The notes under the pieces: model-generated
What the model was told of the DNA's origin: nothing
The model's database searches: none
The model's input: the letters and a program-made list of their open reading frames with translations, nothing else
DNA from: Magnetofaba australis IT-1
Lineage (GTDB): Bacteria; Pseudomonadota; Magnetococcia; Magnetococcales; Magnetococcaceae
Direction: 5' to 3'
DNA: 64,000 nt
Assembly (NCBI RefSeq): GCF_002109495.1
Contig: NZ_LVJN01000018.1
Coordinates: 596,958-660,957 of the forward strand
Part shown: positions 9,252-17,472 of the stretch, piece after piece
How positions within the stretch are numbered: position 1 is the first letter of the stretch
Layout: every line of letters starts with the position of its first letter
Program-made: the position numbers and the translations under genes

Positions 9252-9602
9252 ATGCGCCCGTACATCATGGCATGCATCAATGAACGTCCCAGCACCCGCC
9301 CCTCCTGCGCCGGTCGCGGCAGCGAGGGGCTGGCGAATGCGCTTGAAACGCGCTTAAAGCAGGCGGGCGTGGCCATTGAAGTGCGGCGTATTCGCTGTTT
9401 TGGCAGCTGCGAGCTGGGCCCTAACATGCGTTTGGCGCCGGGCGGTTCATTCTTTCGCCATGTGGATGAGGCGGCTCTGGATGAGATCGTCGAGGCCGCC
9501 CGCAAAGCGTTGGCCGAAACCCCGGCAGACGAATCCAGCGATGATGATAACGCCAGCGAGGCGGAAACCGTCCCCAACCCTGACTTCCCCCCGCCATTTT
9601 AA
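9252..9602 (+). CDS. Thioredoxin-like [2Fe-2S] ferredoxin
   Basis: The 116-residue protein has the cysteine pattern C8-x10-C19 and C49-x3-C53 (MACINERPSTRPSC; RCFGSCELGPNM), typical of thioredoxin-fold [2Fe-2S] ferredoxins related to the NuoE/HoxE cluster domain. It would act as a small cytosolic electron carrier. The last 30 residues are an acidic, Pro-ending tail outside the fold. The start at 9252 is chosen over 9240 because GGAG lies 6 bases before it and family similarity starts at MRPYIMAC. It follows the unknown gene at 8787 by 39 bp. Confidence 0.8.
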   Translation: MRPYIMACINERPSTRPSCAGRGSEGLANALETRLKQAGVAIEVRRIRCFGSCELGPNMRLAPGGSFFRHVDEAALDEIVEAARKALAETPADESSDDDNASEAETVPNPDFPPPF

Positions 9603-9777
9603 CCGCACCGTTTGGTAAAAATGCGCAATAGCATTGGGATAAACTCAGCACGCATGACGCCCTCAACGAGAACTATCGGATATTTCTGGATAGGCTGAAG
9701 CTTTTTTGTTAGGATTTATTTTACATTAGTATGGAAAGAAGCGTCTTTGCGTCGCATCTTTCTCAAAAGCCACAGGC

Positions 9778-9809
9778 GCCCTCATTTGGTGAGCCGCCCT
9801 CATTTGGTG
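9778..9809 (+). repeat. Short direct repeat ahead of the gene at 9820
   Basis: GCCCTCATTTGGTG occurs at 9778-9791 and again at 9796-9809, an 18 bp spacing that nearly fills two helical turns. It ends 10 bp before the ATG at 9820. It could be a tandem operator or a chance duplication. Confidence 0.45.
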
Positions 9810-9819
9810 GGCAGAAATC

Positions 9820-10221
9820 ATGGCCAATACTCTGAACGCATATACCTCACTCTACTCCGCCCTCTCGCTCAACAGTGGCGTTACACCCACTTTGCGCGGC
9901 GATTACAGCACCTTCGGCGCAAAGGTCAAGCAGAGCTCGCCGCTCTCCAAGGTGCTGGATAGCGCGGGTTATCCGAGCCGTCAGCCAGACACCATCAATT
10001 TCCTCCAAGGCAAGGCCGCCATCAAAGCCGATAGCCTGGATGACCTGCTCAACGGCGCCAACATGGCCAGCAATCTGGACGTCGCCGATGACGCCAAAGT
10101 GGGCGAAGGCAGCGCCATTGGCATCGGCACGAACCGCTTCGGGCTGGCCAACACCGCCTATCTCAATGCGCTCAAGCTGCACCCGGAATCCGATAACGCG
10201 CTGTTCTCTTCGTTTATCTAA
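9820..10221 (+). CDS. Hypothetical protein
   Basis: I do not recognise this 133-residue protein. It has no signal peptide or membrane span. It is rich in Ala, Leu, Asn and Ser, starts MANTLNAYTSLYSALSLNSG, and contains a Gly/Ile-rich stretch GEGSAIGIGTNRFG. A GGGC box precedes the ATG. It lies 32 bp upstream of the REC-SpoIIE regulator on the same strand, so it may share its transcript, but no partner relation can be read from the sequence. Confidence 0.6.
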   Translation: MANTLNAYTSLYSALSLNSGVTPTLRGDYSTFGAKVKQSSPLSKVLDSAGYPSRQPDTINFLQGKAAIKADSLDDLLNGANMASNLDVADDAKVGEGSAIGIGTNRFGLANTAYLNALKLHPESDNALFSSFI

Positions 10222-10253
10222 TCGACGCATCCACACGCTCAGTCTGACGTCTT

Positions 10254-11984
10254 ATGGACCAAGAACGGATTCTGCTGGTCGATGACGACCCGGACCAGGT
10301 GCTCCTGGTGCGACGCTATCTGCTGGCCATGGGCTATGACGTGGTGGTTGCCTATGACGGCAAAGAGGCCATCGCCAAGTTCCAGCAACATCCCCCTTCG
10401 CTGGCGATTCTGGATGTGGTGATGCCGGGAATGAATGGGCTGGAAGTCACCCGCGCCATCAAGTCCATGACCGCTGACCCCCTGCTTCCGGTGATCTTCC
10501 TCACCGCTTTGGAAGAGGAGAGCGACTTGGCGCGCTGCCTGGCCTATGGCGGCGACGACTTCATCTTAAAACCTGTTAACAAGCTGATTCTTCAGGCCCG
10601 CATCGATGCCTGGATCCGCAAGCGGCGGCTGGCCTTACAGCTCAAGAGCCACCGCGACCAACTGGCGCAAGAGCGGCAATTCATTGAAGAGTCGCTGTCG
10701 CGGATTCGCAATGCGCCGGATCTGGATACGCCGGACCTGCGCTACGTGATGACCCCGGTGGAAGCCTCCTCCGGCGATGTGCTGTTGGCCGCCACCCGCC
10801 CCGACGGCGGGCGGCACATCTTTCTGGGCGACTTCACCGGCCATGGCCTGCCAGCGGCGCTGGGCGCGCCGCTGGTGTCGGACATCTTCACCGGCATGAG
10901 CGAACGCGGCTTCCGCATGGATGCGATTCTGTTGGAGCTCAACAACAAGCTCAATCAGCGCATGCCGCCCGGCGCCTTTCTGGCTGCGGCGGCGCTGGAG
11001 ATGAACCCCTATAAACAGGCGGTGCAGATCTGGAACGCCGGGCTGCCCGACGTGCTGATCATGGAAGCCGGACGCATCATTCGCCGGGTGGACTCCCGCA
11101 TTCCCCCGCTGGGCATCCTTACGGGCGATCAGTTTCAAGCCCCCACGGTGCGCAGCCGCACCTCTCCCATGCAGCGCATCGTGATGAGCACCGATGGGGC
11201 CATTGAAGCGCAGAACGCCAATGGCGACTATTTCGGCGCCGACGCCTATGAGGCGCTGTTGTTGAAAATTCAGCACGAAGAGCTGCCATTTGACCATATT
11301 CATACTGCGGTCAGACAGTTCTGCGGCGCAACGCCGCCACAAGATGACGTCACCGCCGTTGAGTTGAACTGTCAAAATCTGCATGAACCCTTTGCCGAAT
11401 CCCGCATCATTGTTGAATCCGCAGCCCAATTCCGCGCGCACCGCGCGCGCCAATCCGCTTGCGGCCACTCCGAAGACCCGACCTGGCGCCTAGACGCGAC
11501 GCTGGAGCCCGACGCCTTGCGCGGCAGCGACTGGGTGATTCAGCTCACGCGCATGGCGCTGCACCGCCCCACCCTGCGCCGCCACGCCCAGAAGATCTTC
11601 ATCATTTTGCGTGAGACCTTCTCCAACGCCTTGGATTACGGCCTGTTGCGTCTGGATCCGTCGCTGAAGTACGACCTGGCCCGCTCCACCCAATACAGCA
11701 AACTGCGGCAGGAGCGCTTACGTGAACTGACCGAAGGCGAAATTCGCATCAACATCGCCTATTTCGCAAACACGGGGGAGTGTTCGGGCCACCCCTGCTC
11801 CGAACAGGATTGCAGCGGCGAGTTTCGTCTGGATATTCGCGATAGCGGCGCGGGTTTCGACTATGTCGCCGCGCGCCAACAGAGTCAGGGTGGTCTGCGC
11901 GCCTTGGCTCGCCTCTGCGATGAGGTCAACTATCATGACCAGGGCAATCGACTCACCATCACCTTCCGCCTGCGCGAGGATTAA
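10254..11984 (+). CDS. Response regulator with SpoIIE-type phosphatase and anti-sigma-type HATPase domains
   Basis: This 576-residue cytosolic protein has three parts. A CheY-like receiver holds the acidic pocket D10-D12, phospho-acceptor D54 (LAILDVVMPG) and K106. A PP2C/SpoIIE serine phosphatase (about 160-375) keeps its metal-binding acids (SSGDVLLA, GDFTGHGLPAAL, STDGAIE, QDDVTAVEL). A C-terminal RsbW/HATPase_c_2-like domain (about 430-576) has an N box LRETFSNALDYG and a G1 box DIRDSGAGFD. Known relatives are partner-switching regulators that dephosphorylate and phosphorylate an STAS antagonist. No STAS protein is in the window; the HPt protein at 29519 is a possible phosphodonor, by inference only. 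Confidence 0.88.
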   Translation: MDQERILLVDDDPDQVLLVRRYLLAMGYDVVVAYDGKEAIAKFQQHPPSLAILDVVMPGMNGLEVTRAIKSMTADPLLPVIFLTALEEESDLARCLAYGGDDFILKPVNKLILQARIDAWIRKRRLALQLKSHRDQLAQERQFIEESLSRIRNAPDLDTPDLRYVMTPVEASSGDVLLAATRPDGGRHIFLGDFTGHGLPAALGAPLVSDIFTGMSERGFRMDAILLELNNKLNQRMPPGAFLAAAALEMNPYKQAVQIWNAGLPDVLIMEAGRIIRRVDSRIPPLGILTGDQFQAPTVRSRTSPMQRIVMSTDGAIEAQNANGDYFGADAYEALLLKIQHEELPFDHIHTAVRQFCGATPPQDDVTAVELNCQNLHEPFAESRIIVESAAQFRAHRARQSACGHSEDPTWRLDATLEPDALRGSDWVIQLTRMALHRPTLRRHAQKIFIILRETFSNALDYGLLRLDPSLKYDLARSTQYSKLRQERLRELTEGEIRINIAYFANTGECSGHPCSEQDCSGEFRLDIRDSGAGFDYVAARQQSQGGLRALARLCDEVNYHDQGNRLTITFRLRED

Positions 11985-11995
11985 CGCGCCGCTTC

Positions 11996-13378
11996 TCAGT
12001 TTGTATCCTCTTGCGCCAACGCCAATAGAGCTTGCTGGCCGACGCAACGCTGTCGAATAATCCGCACCCAGCCCAACGCTTGCAACAAGCCAATCTGCGC
12101 ATCAGCATCCAATCCAAACCGCTGCCGCACGGCATCCTGCTCAGGCGCGCCGCTGCTGCGCCACTGTGCGCAAAGCAGCGCCCAAACACGCGCGCTGTGT
12201 GGACGCTCCTGCTCCAGCCACAGTCGCATGCAAGCATAATAGGCGCGTAGTTTCGCCTGCAAACCCACTGCGTGCGCAACATCCAGTAGAGAGAGAAGTT
12301 TCATCGGCGCAATCCGACGCACCCGCACCGCTGCGCCCAGCAGAGTCGTCAGCAGCGGCCATCCATCCGCCCATTCGGCCACCGCGCGCAACCCCGGGCC
12401 AGGGCGCTGCCCACTCCACAAACGCAGCGCAGCCAATCGCACATTCAGTGACCACGACGGCAGACGCACCACGCAACCAGCCAGTGTCTCTAGGGGGGGC
12501 TCCACACTGCGCCATAAGGTCAGGCGTTGGGCGTCTCCAGCTTGTGCGGTAAACGCCGCATCCCCCACCCACAGCGCACGCGGGTCGACTTGTCGTCGCT
12601 GCCGCGCGAGATCAAGCGCTTCTCCTGGCGTTTGCCAAACAACGCCCGCATGACGCTGCCGGAATCGATAGAGATACTCCAAAGCCAAAGTGGCGGCGCC
12701 CCAGCCATGCGCCGCCTCCGCGCCCTCGGGCGGGGACAGAATCACATGGGCATGCTGCGCCATGGCGGCGTCCATTACCGCCATCAGCTCTTCATTGGCG
12801 ACAAAGTTGAGCGGTCGCGCTGCGGGAAATCGCTGCTCAGGGGGATCCTGACTCATACCCGCGCCGCCGCCGCCCTGTTCAACGCCATCACTCCGCCCCA
12901 GACTGAGGGATCGATCCTCACGCAAACGCAGCCGCAACGCCTCCTGAATCCACGCCAGCGCGGCGGAGTAGCCCAGACGGGGCGCGATCGAGCTTCCTTG
13001 TTCGGGGATGGCGCGCAGCCGCCCCCAGGCCGGATCGGGCCATGGCGCGGGACGCCACAGCACAGGCGCAATGGTCCACTCGCCGGCGCGCTCCCGCGCC
13101 AGGAGCTGGCGAAAAAATCGCGTCTCCACGCCGGCATCGCGCCAAAGGGCGGGCTCCACCAGCGGCAGCAACCACACCGGCGCCGCCGCTTGCGCGCCTT
13201 GCCGCGACTCCGCAGCCAGTTGGGCCCAGGTTGCGCCACGGGCATCGGCAATCACCCCGCGCCAGCAGAGCGGTCGCATTGCATTGACCACATCCTGAAT
13301 CAGCTCATGGGAAGCTGCGCCGCCGATCACAACCACATGCGGCGAAGCACTCTGAGCGCTCTGCGAACCAGCATTCAT
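11996..13378 (-). CDS. Degenerate TIR/NB-ARC-like (STAND) protein
   Basis: The first 150 or so residues resemble a bacterial TIR domain in its second half: a VWLLPL strand, a VETRFFRQLLAR helix with an acidic residue, then IAPVLWRPAPW and LRAIPEQGSSI, like the usual PVLLRP-W and LP-G-PI run. Residues after about 190 (RPLNFVANEELMAVMD, LALEYLYRF, GVVWQTPGEAL) align by eye with NB-ARC NTPases of TIR-STAND proteins. The P-loop, expected as GxGGxGKT, reads PPEGAEAAHGWGAAT with no Lys, so nucleotide binding is doubtful. There is no repeat sensor domain after it. The ATG at 13378 has AGGAG 7 bases upstream. The family assignment is tentative. Confidence 0.55.
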   Translation of the reverse strand: MNAGSQSAQSASPHVVVIGGAASHELIQDVVNAMRPLCWRGVIADARGATWAQLAAESRQGAQAAAPVWLLPLVEPALWRDAGVETRFFRQLLARERAGEWTIAPVLWRPAPWPDPAWGRLRAIPEQGSSIAPRLGYSAALAWIQEALRLRLREDRSLSLGRSDGVEQGGGGAGMSQDPPEQRFPAARPLNFVANEELMAVMDAAMAQHAHVILSPPEGAEAAHGWGAATLALEYLYRFRQRHAGVVWQTPGEALDLARQRRQVDPRALWVGDAAFTAQAGDAQRLTLWRSVEPPLETLAGCVVRLPSWSLNVRLAALRLWSGQRPGPGLRAVAEWADGWPLLTTLLGAAVRVRRIAPMKLLSLLDVAHAVGLQAKLRAYYACMRLWLEQERPHSARVWALLCAQWRSSGAPEQDAVRQRFGLDADAQIGLLQALGWVRIIRQRCVGQQALLALAQEDTN

Positions 13379-13454
13379 CAATGGACTCCTTTCAGATCAT
13401 GGGAAAGGAGTGTGAAACAGAACCAGGAGGGACAACAGGGGTTTCAGATGACAC

Positions 13455-13489
13455 AAAAGAAAAACCCGCTCCAGGGGGGTGGAGCGGGT
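13455..13489 (-). terminator. Rho-independent terminator
   Basis: Read on the minus strand, a 9 bp GC stem (ACCCGCTCC with GGAGCGGGT, 13464-13489) is followed by TTTTTCTTTT. It sits downstream of the Met-rich exported protein gene and separates it from the TIR-like gene. Confidence 0.8.
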
Positions 13490-13530
13490 CCGCGATTTCG
13501 CGGGAGGAGGGATGCAATCGGGCTTCTCCC

Positions 13531-13555
13531 GCCTCACACAGAGGCGGGAGAAAAA
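13531..13555. other. Strong hairpin between two minus-strand genes
   Basis: TTCTCCCGCCT and AGGCGGGAGAA form an 11 bp stem around 13532-13554. There is no long T-run on either exit, so it may stabilise the mRNA 3' end rather than terminate. Confidence 0.5.
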
Positions 13556-13579
13556 TTCCTCACGCTAGCAGCGTGGTGA

Positions 13580-14029
13580 TTACTTGGCGGCGGTGGGGGC
13601 CGTGAAGGGGGATTGCATGGCGGGAGCCATGGTCTTCATCTTCTCCATGTTGCCCATGACCTTCTCTTGCATCTTGTCATGGCTTTCCATCATCTGCTTG
13701 TGCATCTTGTCCTGGCTCTCGATCATCTGCTTGTAGATCTTTTCGCCTTCAGGACCTTGGAAAGCGTTCTTATCCATCATGGCGCGCTGCATGTTGTACT
13801 GGTCTTCCATCATTTTGCGGTGCAGCTTGTACTGGCTCTCCATGATGGTCTTTTGCACGGCGTAGGGATCTTGCGACCAGGGCATGGCGGGCGCGGCGGC
13901 GTAACCGTAGGGAGCGTAGCCATAGGGAGCGAACGGCGCGGGAGCAGCGGCTTCTTCAGCGGAAGCGGCGCCGGCCAACAGCATGGCGGCGGACAGAGCG
14001 CCCAGGGTCAGTTTGGAAATCGTTTTCAT
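13580..14029 (-). CDS. Met-rich exported protein
   Basis: Not a family I recognise. The 149-residue protein has a clear Sec signal peptide (MKTISKLTLGALSAAMLLAGAASA) and a short Pro/Tyr/Gly segment with repeated APYGY. A charged helix of about 90 residues follows, where Met, Lys, Gln and Glu recur in units such as QYKLHRKMMEDQYNMQRAMM, then KMHKQMMESHDKMQ. The Met/His spacing suggests either a coiled coil or soft-metal (copper) binding in the periplasm; both are inferences. The start has GGAGATG ahead of it. It is divergent from the two-component genes at 14334 across 304 bp. Confidence 0.8.
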   Translation of the reverse strand: MKTISKLTLGALSAAMLLAGAASAEEAAAPAPFAPYGYAPYGYAAAPAMPWSQDPYAVQKTIMESQYKLHRKMMEDQYNMQRAMMDKNAFQGPEGEKIYKQMIESQDKMHKQMMESHDKMQEKVMGNMEKMKTMAPAMQSPFTAPTAAK

Positions 14030-14333
14030 TTTTCATCTCCATTGCAGTCGTCGAGGTCGAGTTTCGAGTCGGCGCGCATCGGCCAACTGGCGCGCCTGGG
14101 GAGTCCATTGTTATTATGCTGCTGGAGCCTCTTGAGCAGAGGGTCCGAATCCGTTCGGCTTCCGTTGAGCGATACTGTGACATAATCCACAGTCGACGTG
14201 AAGTCGTATTTGTGTAAAAGTTTCCCAACATCCCATTGAATCCATGCGATAAAGCCAAACAACCGTGCCAATATTGACACATATTTGTTACAGTTAAGCC
14301 CCACGGGCGCGATTGAGAGTCAAGAGGACTGCG
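14030..14333. other. Divergent intergenic region, probable promoters for both sides
   Basis: About 300 bp, AT-richer than the surroundings, between the Met-rich gene (-) and the response regulator (+). TTGACA at about 14274 is a possible -35 for the regulator, but I cannot find a well-spaced -10, so no promoter is called. No gene is seen. Confidence 0.4.
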
Positions 14334-15068
14334 ATGAGTGCAAAAGAGACCATCCTGGTGGTGGAGGATGACGACCAGACCCGCGAGCTTTTGCAGGATT
14401 ACTTGCAAAAGAACGGCTTTGCATGCATCGCCCTGCCTGATGGCGAGGAGCTGTGGCCATCCATCAATGAACATATGCCGGACCTGCTGGTGCTGGATGT
14501 GATGCTGCCTGGCGACGACGGCCTGACCCTGTGCCGCAACCTGCGCGCCGACCCCAAGACCGCGCCGCTGCCCATCATCATGCTCACCGCGCGCACCGAA
14601 GAGACCGATCGCATCATCGGCCTGGAGATGGGCGCCGACGACTATCTGCCCAAACCGTTCAACCCCCGTGAGTTGCTGGCGCGCATCAGCAGCGTGCTGC
14701 GGCGCGCCCGCGCCGAACCGGTGGTCAAAGGGCGCCCGGCGGCCAAGGCGCTGCTGTTCGCCGATTGGCGCCTGGATCTGGCTTCGCGCCGCTTGACCGC
14801 GCCCAGCGGCGTGCTCATCTCCTTAAGTAAGAAAGAGTACGCCCTGCTCACCATCTTTTTGAACAATCCCCAGGAGGTGCTGGATCGCGACCGCATCATG
14901 AACGCCTATGTGGGACGCGACGCCTCGCCGTTTGAACGCGGCATCGACGTGCAGATAGGCCGCCTGCGCAAACGTCTGCGCGAGGGCAATCCCGATGGCC
15001 CTGAGCTCATCGCCACCGTCTGGGGCCAAGGCTATATGCTTGACTGCCCGGTTGAGGAGTCGGCGTGA
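14334..15068 (+). CDS. OmpR-family response regulator
   Basis: The 244-residue protein has a receiver domain with acidic pocket E11-D13, phospho-acceptor D55 (LLVLDVMLPG), T85 and K107, then a winged-helix DNA-binding domain (LSKKEYALLTIFL; GIDVQIGRLRKRL; IATVWGQGYML). It is a transcription factor phosphorylated by the kinase encoded next. The ATG at 14334 has AGAGG 8 bases upstream. Its stop codon overlaps the GTG start of the kinase by 4 bp, so the two are translationally coupled. The regulated genes are likely among the exported-protein genes on either side (inference). Confidence 0.94.
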   Translation: MSAKETILVVEDDDQTRELLQDYLQKNGFACIALPDGEELWPSINEHMPDLLVLDVMLPGDDGLTLCRNLRADPKTAPLPIIMLTARTEETDRIIGLEMGADDYLPKPFNPRELLARISSVLRRARAEPVVKGRPAAKALLFADWRLDLASRRLTAPSGVLISLSKKEYALLTIFLNNPQEVLDRDRIMNAYVGRDASPFERGIDVQIGRLRKRLREGNPDGPELIATVWGQGYMLDCPVEESA

Positions 15069-17188
15069 CGCCGACCATCCCGCCGCGTCGTCGGCGCTGG
15101 CTGCCCGATAGCCTCTTCTCACGACTGGCCATCATCCTGGGCGCCGGACTGATCCTCTCTTTGGGGCTGGGCGCGGCGATCTACCTCCAAGACAGAGGGC
15201 GTACTCTGGTGATGATGGGCGGGCTGCAGACGGCGGACCGATTCGCATCGCTGATCAAACTGCTCGACCCCCTCTCCCGCGATGATCGACTGATGCTGGC
15301 CACGGCGCTGGAGTCGCCCAACTTCCGCATGCGCTTCTATGACCAACCACAGCGTTTTGAGGGCGTGGATTCCGATGCGCCCCAGGCGCGCTATGTGTTG
15401 GCGCTGTTGCGGCGTCGCCTGGACGACCAGCGCCCCATCGAGATCGATGTGCTCAATCGGCAGGAGCCGCCGCTAACAGCCCTGCCTGCTGCGCCTGTCG
15501 CATCCAACCCGTCGGAGTCGGCAGCGGCCAAGCCCCTCTCAAAAGAGACGCCTGCGCGCGACAAGAGCGCCGTCCCGCCGCACGCCGCCAAAACGTCATC
15601 GTCTTCAAGCGAAAGCGCCGCCAGCAAGACGCCCAAAGAGGAGCAAAGCACAGCGCCTGAGGCTATAGACAAGGAAGCCCCTGCCGCCACTGCGCCAGCC
15701 AAGCCTGCGCGCACAGCGCCGCAAGCGCCGCGTTACGCCAATCAGTCGCCTCAAGGCATGCCGCTGTTCCCCAGTGCGCCGCCCATGCCCATGTTTGGTC
15801 AACCACCGTTCCCGTTTCCCGGCGCACAGGATGGCGGCGCATCGCCCAATCAGAATCGGTTCTCCCAGCCCAACGCCAACTATGGCCCGCAACAAGGGGC
15901 CACACAGCAGCGCGCGAACTCAGCGGCGACAGAGGCGGCCAACAGTGGCTATTCCGCCCCCAATTTTGCCGCCGCACAACCGTTGAACCCCGCCACCCCG
16001 CCGGGATTCACGCCGCACAGCGCGCCGCCGGGATTCAGCGCCCCCACCACGCCGGAGTGGGCCGTTAAGAACCCCCTACCCGCCCCGGTGCAACCTTTCT
16101 TTACGCCGCCCTTCCCGGGATTACGGCCACAAACGCCTGCGCCAGAACAGCCGCAGGCGCCCAAGAAGACCGAACCTGCGCCGCCTGAGCCGCCGGATAT
16201 CGGCGGCGCCATTCTGCCTGAGGAGCTGGCGTTTGTGGCGCAAGTGCAGTTGCGCGATGGTCAGTGGGCGGCGTTCTATCACGATATGCCCGAGGCGCTG
16301 TTTGAGAGTCCCACGCGGCTGCTGGCCAGCTTGGCGCTGGTCTCCGCTGCGCTGTTTCTGATCACCTTTGTGGTGGTGCGTTTGGCCACCCGCCCCCTCT
16401 CCATGCTCGCCACCGCCGCGCGCGGCCTGGGCGAAGATATTCAACGTCCGCCGCTCATCGAGTGCGGCGCCCGGGAGATGCGCGAGGCGGCCCGCGCTCT
16501 TAACGCCATGCAGGCGCGCATTCAACGCTACGTACAGGAACGAACGCATCTGTTGGCGGCGTTGTCCCATGATCTGAAAACACCCATGACGCGTTTGCGG
16601 CTGCGCGCCGAAATGCTCGATGACGAAGCGTTGCGCGAGAAGATTCTGCGCGATGTGGGAGAGATGGAGGCGATGACCTCCTCCTCTTTGGACTTCATCC
16701 GCGGTATGGAGGGCTCGGAAGAGAGTCAACAGACCGATCTGAACGCCATGCTCGAAACCCTGTGTGAAGAGCATCGGGATATGGGCCGCGACGTGCGTTT
16801 GATGAGCAGTCAGATCCCGCCGGTCAATATCAAGCCCAACAGCATCAAACGCTGCCTGGACAATCTGGTGAGCAATGCCGTGGCCTATGGCGAACGCGCC
16901 TACATCCGCGCCGGATATGGGCGCCATGGTCTGCACATTGTGGTTGCCGATGACGGCCCGGGCATCCCCGAAGCCGAACTCGAAGAGGTGTTCGAACCCT
17001 TTGTGCGCTTGGAGACCTCGCGCAATCGCCGCTCCGGCGGCACCGGTCTAGGGCTGGGCATTGCGCGCAATATCGTGCGCGCGCACCATGGCGAGTTGAC
17101 CCTCAAGAACCGCCCTGAAGGCGGTCTGGAGGCGATTCTTTTCCTGCCCGATGACGGCGCTCCCCTGGCCAAACCGCCCTCGATCTGA
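15065..17188 (+). CDS. Sensor histidine kinase with very long Pro/Ala/Gln-rich periplasmic region
   Basis: A 707-residue EnvZ-like kinase. The first membrane span is near residues 20-38 and the second near 422-442, followed by a HAMP linker (RLATRPLSMLATAARGLGED). The phospho-acceptor is H502 in LLAALSHDLKTPMTRLR. The N box (SIKRCLDNLVSNAVAYG), G1 (VADDGPGIPEAE) and G2 (GGTGLGLGIARN) are intact. The periplasmic part of about 380 residues is unusual: the usual domain is interrupted by low-complexity Pro, Ala, Gln, Ser and Phe sequence (about residues 140-380). GTG start, 4 bp overlap with the regulator gene. Confidence 0.93.
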   Translation: MTPTIPPRRRRWLPDSLFSRLAIILGAGLILSLGLGAAIYLQDRGRTLVMMGGLQTADRFASLIKLLDPLSRDDRLMLATALESPNFRMRFYDQPQRFEGVDSDAPQARYVLALLRRRLDDQRPIEIDVLNRQEPPLTALPAAPVASNPSESAAAKPLSKETPARDKSAVPPHAAKTSSSSSESAASKTPKEEQSTAPEAIDKEAPAATAPAKPARTAPQAPRYANQSPQGMPLFPSAPPMPMFGQPPFPFPGAQDGGASPNQNRFSQPNANYGPQQGATQQRANSAATEAANSGYSAPNFAAAQPLNPATPPGFTPHSAPPGFSAPTTPEWAVKNPLPAPVQPFFTPPFPGLRPQTPAPEQPQAPKKTEPAPPEPPDIGGAILPEELAFVAQVQLRDGQWAAFYHDMPEALFESPTRLLASLALVSAALFLITFVVVRLATRPLSMLATAARGLGEDIQRPPLIECGAREMREAARALNAMQARIQRYVQERTHLLAALSHDLKTPMTRLRLRAEMLDDEALREKILRDVGEMEAMTSSSLDFIRGMEGSEESQQTDLNAMLETLCEEHRDMGRDVRLMSSQIPPVNIKPNSIKRCLDNLVSNAVAYGERAYIRAGYGRHGLHIVVADDGPGIPEAELEEVFEPFVRLETSRNRRSGGTGLGLGIARNIVRAHHGELTLKNRPEGGLEAILFLPDDGAPLAKPPSI

Positions 17189-17360
17189 GCTGTATCCCCT
17201 GTATGGCTGTCTGTGTCTCACCATTTCACTGGCGATACAGTCAGCTGATTTTTTTTTCTGATTTCACATAACACGCCGTCCCCTCAACGGGGATTCAAAC
17301 AGTTACGCCCGCACCACGACGCGGCATAACCGTCACGCTCCCTCTGTTACCCCTTCAAAA

Positions 17361-17385
17361 AGCGGATTTTTTTCCAAGATCCGCT
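17361..17385 (+). other. Small hairpin in the leader before the lipoprotein gene
   Basis: AGCGGAT and ATCCGCT form a 7 bp stem around an 11-base T-rich loop in the 284 bp between the kinase and the lipoprotein gene. Its role is unknown; it could be a weak terminator for the kinase transcript. Confidence 0.3.
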
Positions 17386-17472
17386 AATCCGCCCCGTCTC
17401 TACGCCCGATACTATGACCGTCATCGGCATGAATAGCCCAAAGACACCAGAGACAACCACGGAGGTAAGACG

